From JABEVB01 sp049965775 (GTDB taxonomy: Bacteria; Planctomycetota; Phycisphaerae; WQYP01), in contig JBMFVX010000011.1 in assembly GCA_049965775.1 (NCBI GenBank), forward strand, positions 1 to 39,319: a stretch of 39,319 nucleotides of DNA. The letters are read 5' to 3'. Below, in pieces: positions 33,068-39,319 of the stretch. The notes beneath the pieces were generated by a model that made no database searches, was not told the origin of the DNA, and worked only from the letters and a program-made list of their open reading frames with translations. Position 1 is the stretch's first letter; each line of letters begins with the position of its first letter. Position numbers and translations under genes: made by a program.

Positions 33068-34363
33068 ATGAGCCAACGACAATTGCTATTGCTGAACGGA
33101 ACGATCGTAGACCCGGCCCGGGGTATGTTTGCACCCGGCGATCTGCTTATTCAAGACGGGCGCATTGCACAAGTGGGCATACAAATTCGAGATATGGCGC
33201 CGGCGGCGGCTCGCAAAGATGTCGCCGGATGCCTGGTGACCCCCGGCCTGATTGATATGCATGTGCATCTGCGCGAACCTGGTCAGGAACATAAGGAAAC
33301 CATCGCCACCGGCATGGCGGCTGCAGTAGCTGGCGGGTTTACCACCATCTGCTGCATGCCTAATACGGTTCCCGCGCTCGACAATGAAACACAGATAGAA
33401 TATGTGCTCACGCAGGCTCAGCGTGAAGGTACCTGCCGCGTGCTGCCGTTTGGCGCAATTACCAAAGGCCGTCAGGGCATTGAATTGGCCGAAATGCAAC
33501 TGATGCACGATGCCGGCGCTATAGGCTTTTCTGATGATGGCGTGGGTGTGGCGTCTGCGGCGGTGATGCAGAAAGCACTCAGCTATGTGCGAATGTTTGA
33601 TGGTCTGATTTCGCAGCATTGCGAGGAGCCGACGCTTTCAGGCGGGGCGATGCATGCGGGAATTACAGCGTTGCGTCTTGGGTTGGGCGGCATTTCCTCG
33701 GTGTCGGAAGAATTGATGATTGCCCGCGACTTGCTGCTGAATCAGCGCATTGGCACCCGCTACCATGTGCAGCACATCAGCACGGCCGGAGCGGTGGAGC
33801 TCATTCGCCGAGCCAAGCAGCAGGGGCAGGCTGTGACTGCCGAGGTTACGCCGCATCATTTGCTGCTTACCGATGAAAGCTGCGGCGACTACAACACCCA
33901 TTACAAAATGAACCCGCCCCTGCGCAGCCATGCTGATGTGGAAGCCTGCCTTGCCGGCGTCGCCGATGGAACCATTGAGGTGTTGGCTACCGACCACGCC
34001 CCGCATGCCGCGGAAGAAAAGGAACTTGAGTTTGATCGTGCTCCGTTTGGGATCGTCGGGCTTGAGACCGCCCTGGCGCTTTATGCCGAGGCGCTGGTCA
34101 AAACCAACCGGCTTAACTGGCTGAAGTTGATTGGCAAAATGACCGCCGCACCCGCCCGCGTCCTAAAGTTACGCGACAGCGGTGCGCTGGCTGTCGGAGC
34201 GCCGGCGGACATAACCATTATTGACCCAAACAAAGTTTGGAAAATTGATCCAACTCGCTTTATGGGCAAGAGCCGCAATACTCCCTTTGCCGGCAGAATG
34301 GTCACCGGGCAGGTACGCATGACTTATGTAGCTGGCAGATGCGTGTATCAAGCCACCGACTGA
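33068..34363 (+). CDS. pyrC: Dihydroorotase (class I, PyrC type)
   Basis: A 431-residue zinc amidohydrolase that cyclises carbamoyl-aspartate to dihydroorotate in pyrimidine synthesis. The metal-binding H-x-H is at His65 and His67 in DMHVHLREPGQEHKE, followed by the GGFTTICCMPNT motif and DDGVGVASAAVMQKAL. HCEEP, YHVQHIST and EVTPHHLLL supply further ligands, and the catalytic Asp309 is in VLATDHAPH. All expected metal residues are present, so it is likely an active enzyme and not an inactive pseudo-dihydroorotase. pyrB is not adjacent. The ATG lacks an obvious ribosome site. Confidence 0.95.
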   Translation: MSQRQLLLLNGTIVDPARGMFAPGDLLIQDGRIAQVGIQIRDMAPAAARKDVAGCLVTPGLIDMHVHLREPGQEHKETIATGMAAAVAGGFTTICCMPNTVPALDNETQIEYVLTQAQREGTCRVLPFGAITKGRQGIELAEMQLMHDAGAIGFSDDGVGVASAAVMQKALSYVRMFDGLISQHCEEPTLSGGAMHAGITALRLGLGGISSVSEELMIARDLLLNQRIGTRYHVQHISTAGAVELIRRAKQQGQAVTAEVTPHHLLLTDESCGDYNTHYKMNPPLRSHADVEACLAGVADGTIEVLATDHAPHAAEEKELEFDRAPFGIVGLETALALYAEALVKTNRLNWLKLIGKMTAAPARVLKLRDSGALAVGAPADITIIDPNKVWKIDPTRFMGKSRNTPFAGRMVTGQVRMTYVAGRCVYQATD

Positions 34364-34386
34364 AGTTGTGCAGTTCAGGCTGCCCG

Positions 34387-34401
34387 GCAAGCTTCGCTTG
34401 C
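34387..34401. other. Short hairpin before the NYN gene
   Basis: GCAAGC-TTC-GCTTGC forms a 6-bp perfect stem, ending five bases before the AGGAG ribosome site of the next gene. There is no T run. It might modulate translation initiation or protect the mRNA end after processing. Confidence 0.4.
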
Positions 34402-34419
34402 TCATAGGAGAAGCGGCCC

Positions 34420-35022
34420 GTGATTATCATTGATGCTTATAATCTTCAATGCTCCGAAGCTGCCGAACGTTTCTTTGGCGCAAAGCCGTCTATCCAACAA
34501 CTATGCCGATCGCTTTCTGAACTTATTCATGATCAGATATTTCTCGTCCTCGATGGCAACAAAAAGCCCAACGAACCACAGCCTGATGAGTTTATCAACA
34601 TCAAACTCAAATACAGCGGGCAGCGTGCGGAGGCGGATGACGTGATTTTAAAATTACTTGATTCCATGCCTGGTGCCCGTGGAGTTGAGGTGGTATCCAA
34701 CGATAAGAAGGTTCGGCGATACGCCCGCGAGGCCCGAGCTAAGCCCATAAAATGTGAAGATTTCATCCGCAACTTTTCGGCGAAATCTCGCAGAAAGAGA
34801 ATTGTGCGAACGGCGGACGAACCGATCGAAAAGACAAACGGATTAGCGGGCAGCGGCGCTGCCGATACCTGGCTTAAAGAGCTGGGGCTTGGCGAAGGTG
34901 CAGAGCCACCCCCCGCGAGGCGGCTACCCCGTGGCGAAGCACCAGGGAATAAACCCACCGGTAACCAGACTTTACCAAAACCTGAAGATGTAAATATGGA
35001 TCAAATCTTTCGCGGTTTATAG
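34420..35022 (+). CDS. NYN-domain RNase-like protein (YacP/Rae1 type)
   Basis: A 200-residue protein whose first 125 residues form a PIN-like NYN nuclease domain: the acidic start MIIIDAYNLQ, FLVLDGNKKP, QRAEADDVILKLL and VEVVSNDKKVRRYAREARAK carry the conserved aspartates expected to hold the metal. Relatives include the YacP/Rae1 ribosome-associated endonucleases. The remaining 75 residues are basic then proline/glycine-rich and probably disordered, with a short helix-like ADTWLKELGLG and a hydrophobic end MDQIFRGL that could be interaction peptides. The GTG start has AGGAG nine bases upstream. It precedes mutS on the same strand. Confidence 0.8.
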   Translation: MIIIDAYNLQCSEAAERFFGAKPSIQQLCRSLSELIHDQIFLVLDGNKKPNEPQPDEFINIKLKYSGQRAEADDVILKLLDSMPGARGVEVVSNDKKVRRYAREARAKPIKCEDFIRNFSAKSRRKRIVRTADEPIEKTNGLAGSGAADTWLKELGLGEGAEPPPARRLPRGEAPGNKPTGNQTLPKPEDVNMDQIFRGL

Positions 35023-35182
35023 AGACGTACGCTGGCATAAATATATCCAGAGCGCATGTCTAGCCGGAGACCGAAACCATGGAGAAAAATGCTCAAGAGG
35101 CTGGCAAACAACGCGGTTTTGGCAGTAACAACTACTATAACAATAGCCCTCTCCGACAGGTTTTGTTTGTTGGCGGGCGTGA

Positions 35183-35188
35183 TATAAT
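35183..35188 (+). promoter_or_regulatory. Consensus -10 element immediately upstream of mutS
   Basis: A perfect TATAAT lies eight bases before the mutS ATG. Transcription starting the usual distance downstream would begin at or next to the start codon, giving a leaderless mRNA. A -35 at standard spacing is weak (TTTTGT region). Confidence 0.5.
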
Positions 35189-35196
35189 CCGCAAGC

Positions 35197-37920
35197 ATGT
35201 CAGACGTGTTTTCTAAAATGACAATCGGCGCAATAGATGCCAAAGAACTTACGCCCGCCATGCGCCAGTATCAAACGTACAAAGCTCAATATGCCGATGC
35301 CATTTTGTTCTTTCGAATTGGCGATTTTTACGAAACTTTTTATGAAGATGCTCGCGTGGCGGCAAGAGTGCTTGGCGTCGCGTTGACCAGCCGCAGCAAG
35401 GGGGAAAATGCGGTTCCAATGGCGGGTGTGCCGTACCATGCTGTTGAAAGCTACCTGCAACGTATGATCGCCGCTGGCTATAAAGTTGCGATTTGTGAAC
35501 AGGTAGAAGATGCACGGCAGGCCAAGGGATTGATTGACCGGCAGGTAACGCGACTGGTAACGCCTGGCACACTGACCGATGAAGCCCTGCTGGATGGCCG
35601 GGAGGAAAACTTCCTTGCCTGTGCTGTACCAGTCAGGAGTGAGCCGTCCACCTCAGCGGGCGATACCGACATGCGGCCCGACGAACCACTAGCCATGGCT
35701 TGGTGTGAATTATCCACCGGCAAGTTCAGTACCATGGCTGGTACATTGCAGGAATGTATTGAAGAGTTGGCGCGTGTACGGCCGCGGGAACTTATTTTTG
35801 CGGAGCGTGCTGATCATCAATCGCCGGCATGGGCGTTGCAAATCAAGGAAATGAACAAACTGACCCTTACACCACGGGCGGGGTGGCAACTTGAAACCCA
35901 CCATGCATCGCAAACGCTGCGGCAGCATTATGGAGTACTGGGTTTTGAGGCGTTCGGGTATGAAGTAAACAGCCCTGAGATTCGTGCGGCAGGGGGGCTT
36001 CTGGCTTATCTTCATGAGACACAAAAAAGCAACTTGGAGCACCTGCGGCCGCCAAGACGGTTTGACCGCGGCCAATTTATGGTGATAGACCCGGTCTCGC
36101 TGCGTTCGCTGGAGGTTCTGCGGACTCTGAGAAGCAACACCACGGACGGATCGCTGGCGGCGTCGTTGGACCAGACCAAAACAGCGATGGGGGCGCGTCT
36201 GCTGCGGCACTGGCTGGTGTTTCCGCTGCGCGACGTCGGGCAGATTAACGAGCGATTGTCCGCTGTGGCTGAACTGCTTGATAATTTAACGGTACTGGAG
36301 GAAGTTCGCACATTGCTTACAGACTGTGCGGATATCGAGCGAATTACCGCTCGCATATGCTGCAGGCGTGCAAGCCCACGCGACCTGGCGGCGCTGGGTC
36401 GCTCGCTTGACATCCTTCCCATGGTGGACAAACTTCTTCAAAGAGCGAATCTTTCAGGCGGCGGTTGGGATGCCATTCGCCAACCGCTGAGGCAAACGCG
36501 CGAAATTGCCGATCACATACGGAGTGCAATTGTGGAGGCTCCGCCGGCACATCTGCGCGATGGGGGTGTTATCAGGGACGGATTCCATCCGGAATTGGAC
36601 CGACTGCGCCAACTTACGAATAATTCAAGAGGTTGGCTGGCCGATTATCAAGCTGAACTTATCAGGCAAACCGGCATACCGTCGCTGAAGGTTGGATACA
36701 ATAAGGTTTTTGGCTTTTATATCGAATTGACTCAATCAAATCAGAGCAAAGCCCCGGCGGAGTTTATCCGTCGGCAAACGGTAAAGAATGCCGAGCGTTA
36801 CATTACGCCCAAACTCAAGGAATTCGAAAGCGAAACACTTACCGCCCAGGAAAAATCACGCATCCTCGAAGGAGATATTTTTGAGTCCCTGAGAACGGAG
36901 TTGGCGGCAGCCGTTACGGTTTTGCAGAGGGCCGGGCAGGCTTTGGCTTCGCTTGATACTTTATGCTCGATTGCGTTTATTTCCTGGAAGCGGCAGTATT
37001 GTCGTCCGCAGATGACCAGCGATCGGGAACTGAAGATTCGTGAAGGTTGGCATCCGGTCGTGGGCTATTTGCTGGGCGATAAGTTTGTCCCGAATGATTT
37101 AAATATGATTTCAGGGCAATCTACATTGCATTTGATTACAGGCCCGAATATGGCGGGAAAGTCTACGTTTATTCGGCAGGCAGCCCTCATCGTGCTGATG
37201 GCGCAGGCTGGCTTCTTTGTGCCCGCCAAGGAAGCGGTCATTGGCTTGGTAGACCGGATATTTACCCGTGTAGGAGCATCGGATGACCTTGCGGCCGGCA
37301 ATTCCACCTTTATGATCGAAATGGTTGAGACCGCCAATATTTTGTTACACGCCACAGCGCAATCACTGGTTATTTTGGACGAGATCGGCCGCGGAACCAG
37401 TACACTTGATGGCTTGGCATTGGCGTGGGCCATTACTGAGCATCTCGCTGAGACTATCGGCTGTCGCACTTTGTTTGCGACGCACTACCACGAAATTACG
37501 GACTTGGCACAAACCCTACCGGCGGTGAGCAATTACAGCGTATTGGTGCGAGAATGGGAAGAGCAAATTGTTTTCATGCATCGCATTGTTCCGGGGGCAG
37601 CAGATAGGTCCTACGGCGTTCAGGTGGCGCGGCTTGCGGGGCTTCCGCGCAGCGTGGTTCAGCGTGCTCGCAAACTGACCGATCAGCTCGCGGTGCAGGT
37701 GGGCAAAATTCGTCCGCGTGCGGCCGCCACACAGGTGAGCGGCCAGATTAATTTGTTTGCCACAGCGCAGGAGCAGGTTCTGGAACAGTTGATGGCCCTG
37801 GACATTAATCGCATGTCGCCGATGCAAACATGGGAAGCGATAAAATCTTTACAGGCTTTACTTACGGAGAGCAAGACGAAAAGTGCATCGGTCGCCCGCG
37901 TTGAAACCACGGCTCCATGA
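35197..37920 (+). CDS. mutS: DNA mismatch repair protein MutS
   Basis: A 907-residue mismatch-recognition ATPase. The N-terminal mismatch-binding domain has the F-x-E motif at Phe44-Tyr45-Glu46 (in FRIGDFYETFYEDA), which stacks on the mispaired base. Then come connector, lever and clamp domains (YNKVFGFYIELTQ) and the ATPase with Walker A GPNMAGKST at 649-657, Walker B ILDEIGRGTSTLDGLALAWA and the ATHYHEIT switch. The C-terminal dimerisation and beta-clamp-binding region is present (QINLFAT resembles a clamp motif). It is a true MutS1. The ATG at 35197 has no ribosome site; an ATG at 35218 is a possible shorter start. It converges with pheA. Confidence 0.96.
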   Translation: MSDVFSKMTIGAIDAKELTPAMRQYQTYKAQYADAILFFRIGDFYETFYEDARVAARVLGVALTSRSKGENAVPMAGVPYHAVESYLQRMIAAGYKVAICEQVEDARQAKGLIDRQVTRLVTPGTLTDEALLDGREENFLACAVPVRSEPSTSAGDTDMRPDEPLAMAWCELSTGKFSTMAGTLQECIEELARVRPRELIFAERADHQSPAWALQIKEMNKLTLTPRAGWQLETHHASQTLRQHYGVLGFEAFGYEVNSPEIRAAGGLLAYLHETQKSNLEHLRPPRRFDRGQFMVIDPVSLRSLEVLRTLRSNTTDGSLAASLDQTKTAMGARLLRHWLVFPLRDVGQINERLSAVAELLDNLTVLEEVRTLLTDCADIERITARICCRRASPRDLAALGRSLDILPMVDKLLQRANLSGGGWDAIRQPLRQTREIADHIRSAIVEAPPAHLRDGGVIRDGFHPELDRLRQLTNNSRGWLADYQAELIRQTGIPSLKVGYNKVFGFYIELTQSNQSKAPAEFIRRQTVKNAERYITPKLKEFESETLTAQEKSRILEGDIFESLRTELAAAVTVLQRAGQALASLDTLCSIAFISWKRQYCRPQMTSDRELKIREGWHPVVGYLLGDKFVPNDLNMISGQSTLHLITGPNMAGKSTFIRQAALIVLMAQAGFFVPAKEAVIGLVDRIFTRVGASDDLAAGNSTFMIEMVETANILLHATAQSLVILDEIGRGTSTLDGLALAWAITEHLAETIGCRTLFATHYHEITDLAQTLPAVSNYSVLVREWEEQIVFMHRIVPGAADRSYGVQVARLAGLPRSVVQRARKLTDQLAVQVGKIRPRAAATQVSGQINLFATAQEQVLEQLMALDINRMSPMQTWEAIKSLQALLTESKTKSASVARVETTAP

Positions 37921-37985
37921 GACGCTAAATCGCGGCCGGCCGGAACGGGAATTTGGGCGACTGCAGGTAACTCGGACTCGCTATG

Positions 37986-39077
37986 CTACAACGTTTCGCC
38001 GGCTCTTGGGAAGCTGCCCAAGACGGCGAGCTGAAGGCAATGGCCTCGGACCTCTTCGATGGCGGCCTTGAGCGAAGAGTCTTCTGCGTGGCCGATCATA
38101 TCGGTAAAAAAGTAATACTCAAAATTGCGTTTCTGGCTCGGACGCGTGTCAATATTTGTAAGATTAATCTGGTAGCGGCGAAATACGTCCAGCACGTCCA
38201 CCAAGGCGCCGCTCTTATGGGCTGTGGTGAAAATGATGGATGTTTTGTCGTCGCCGGTACGACGCGCCGGCTGGCGACCAATAACAAAAAACCGCGTAAC
38301 GTTGCTGGGGTTGTCCTCGATATTAGTGTAAAGCGTTTTGAGGTTGTAGAGTTCTGCGGCCAGCGAAGAGCCAATGGCGGCTGCGCCGGTCTCGTGCGCA
38401 GCCATCTCCGCAGCCTTGCTGCTGGAGCCTACAGGCATACGCGCAGCTTCGGGCATGGTGGCGTTGAGCCATTTGCGGCACTGATCAAGCGCTTCGGGTT
38501 TGCTGTAGACAACCTTGATCTGCGACGGTTCGCAGACCGCCAAAAGATGATGATGAATGGCGATAAGAACCTCTGCGACGATGGTAACGTTGGGGTGGTC
38601 CAAGAATGCGTCCATGGTTTCGACGACCCCGCCGATGGTGGAATTTTCAATCGGAACAAGACCAAGGTCGGCATGACCACGGGCAACCTCGTCAAATACT
38701 GAGGCAATGTCCACCACGGGAGCATGAGCCACGGAGGCTCCAAATTTTTTTACGGACGCCAGATGAGAATAACTTCCCTGCGGGCCAAGGTAGGCCACCC
38801 GGAGAGGCTTTTCCAACGCGAAACTTCCGGACATAAGCTCGCGATAAATCGCCTGTAGGCAAGAATCAGGCAGAGGGCCGCCGACGGCTTTGTTGGCCTG
38901 GGCAACACGATCGAGAACGATTTTTTCGCGGTCGGGAGCATAAACCGGGGCATTTGACTGATGCTTAATCCGCCCGATTTCGACCACGATACGAGCCCGG
39001 GCGTTTAGTAATGCGACAATTTGATGATCAAGCTCGTCAATTTTGCTTCGTAATTCTGCCAACGGGTCTGCAGTCAT
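37986..39077 (-). CDS. pheA: Bifunctional chorismate mutase/prephenate dehydratase (P-protein)
   Basis: A 363-residue enzyme converting chorismate to prephenate and on to phenylpyruvate, for phenylalanine synthesis. Residues 1-90 are an AroQ-type chorismate mutase (LRSKIDELDHQIVALLNARA, YAPDREKIVLDRV). The dehydratase domain follows, with RVAYLGPQGSYSHLAS, VPIENSTIGGVVETMDAF and the essential TRF in NPSNVTRFFVIG. A C-terminal ACT domain (ALVDVLDVFRRYQINLTNID) would bind phenylalanine for feedback inhibition; the usual ESRP signature reads DTRP. The ATG at 39077 was chosen for the GGAAGG site just upstream. Only 168 bases separate it from the right-edge insertion sequence. Confidence 0.95.
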   Translation of the reverse strand: MTADPLAELRSKIDELDHQIVALLNARARIVVEIGRIKHQSNAPVYAPDREKIVLDRVAQANKAVGGPLPDSCLQAIYRELMSGSFALEKPLRVAYLGPQGSYSHLASVKKFGASVAHAPVVDIASVFDEVARGHADLGLVPIENSTIGGVVETMDAFLDHPNVTIVAEVLIAIHHHLLAVCEPSQIKVVYSKPEALDQCRKWLNATMPEAARMPVGSSSKAAEMAAHETGAAAIGSSLAAELYNLKTLYTNIEDNPSNVTRFFVIGRQPARRTGDDKTSIIFTTAHKSGALVDVLDVFRRYQINLTNIDTRPSQKRNFEYYFFTDMIGHAEDSSLKAAIEEVRGHCLQLAVLGSFPRAGETL

Positions 39078-39245
39078 ACGTTTCAACCTTCCAATTAGAG
39101 CCGTCAGGCAAGCGCGAGCGGACATTCCGCAACCGCGTATAAGCATCGTAATGCTGGCTGTTGTCGGCGGCAAATCCGCTCGCCAGACTGTTTATGGCGA
39201 CTTTGGGCCGGCGCGGCCTCCGATTCGCTTTATAAACGCTTTCTA

Positions 39246-39319
39246 AGGGCCTGTAAATAAATAACTGATACCATTTGTGGTTATTGTCCGATAATAAGGA
39301 GGATGGATCGCGCAACGCT
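39246..39319 (+). mobile_element. Terminal end of an insertion sequence at the right window edge
   Basis: Exact inverted copy of bases 2-75. The element starts at 39246 and runs off the window, with its possible transposase start (AGGAGG then ATG-GAT-CGC) pointing outward. Because both window edges show the same end of the element, at least two copies must exist in opposite orientation, one on each side. It lies 168 bases upstream of the pheA start. Confidence 0.7.

Noticed and set aside
37921..37985. CGGCCGGCCG palindrome between mutS and pheA as a bidirectional terminator
   Set aside because: The stem is short and neither side carries a T run, so a terminator cannot be supported.
1..39319. 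The whole window as a 39-kb composite transposon
   Set aside because: The interior holds single-copy housekeeping genes (lon, mutS, asd, pyrC, argB, pheA) in normal context. Two independent insertion-sequence copies plus a contig break are a simpler explanation.

Overview
The window looks like a piece of a bacterial chromosome, most likely from a planctomycete-type organism (Planctomycetota, perhaps Phycisphaerae). This placement is an inference from a combination of traits: a stand-alone IS66/ISBst12-type element, an alternative GlmU-like nucleotidyltransferase, a peptide-type ABC binding protein held by a membrane helix plus coiled coil, several sugar-degrading enzymes and many non-ATG starts. 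No rRNA or tRNA gene was seen to test it. The first 75 and last 74 bases are perfect inverted copies of the same DNA, which looks like one end of an insertion sequence with its transposase start pointing outward. The window is therefore probably an assembly contig lying between two oppositely oriented copies of that element.

Layout. (1) 1-1160 is transposon debris: the edge element is inserted in the orfB of an IS3-family element, which in turn abuts the tail of a broken winged-helix gene. (2) 1468-5992 carries protein quality control and lipoylation genes: a small heat-shock protein, an enlarged Lon protease, lipB overlapping lon, and a small SHOCT membrane protein. (3) 6316-18575 is a carbohydrate and uptake block on the + strand: a RhaT-like sugar transporter, a secreted GH3 beta-glucosidase with a PA14 insert, and a six-gene Opp/Dpp-type ABC transporter that has two C-type permeases. 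(4) 18628-21519 on the - strand holds a GlmU-like sugar-nucleotide enzyme, a nested palindrome of about 100 nt, and a moxR ATPase. A complete IS66-family element (21522-23197, with 8-bp target duplication) has landed 2 bases upstream of the moxR start codon and separated it from its native upstream region. (5) 23612-26545 encodes a lipoprotein that joins an L-type lectin-like domain to a GH92 mannosidase. (6) 26562-39077 is a housekeeping and biosynthetic block: asd (-), galK, trpD, argB, argF, rph, pyrC, a YacP-like NYN protein, mutS (all +) and pheA (-).

Functionally, region 3 plus GH92 and galK suggest a heterotrophic glycan degrader: enzymes at or outside the membrane release sugars, and the Opp-like transporter may take up oligosaccharides rather than peptides (inference from context). 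The rest supplies amino acids (Lys/Thr/Met via Asd, Trp, Arg, Phe), pyrimidines and genome maintenance. The features I consider most worth a second look are the nested palindrome at 19957-20058, the IS66 insertion and possible outward promoter at moxR, the TrpD copy lacking several canonical active-site residues, the lectin-GH92 fusion, and the two-C-permease transporter. I found no CRISPR array, phage region or defence system.
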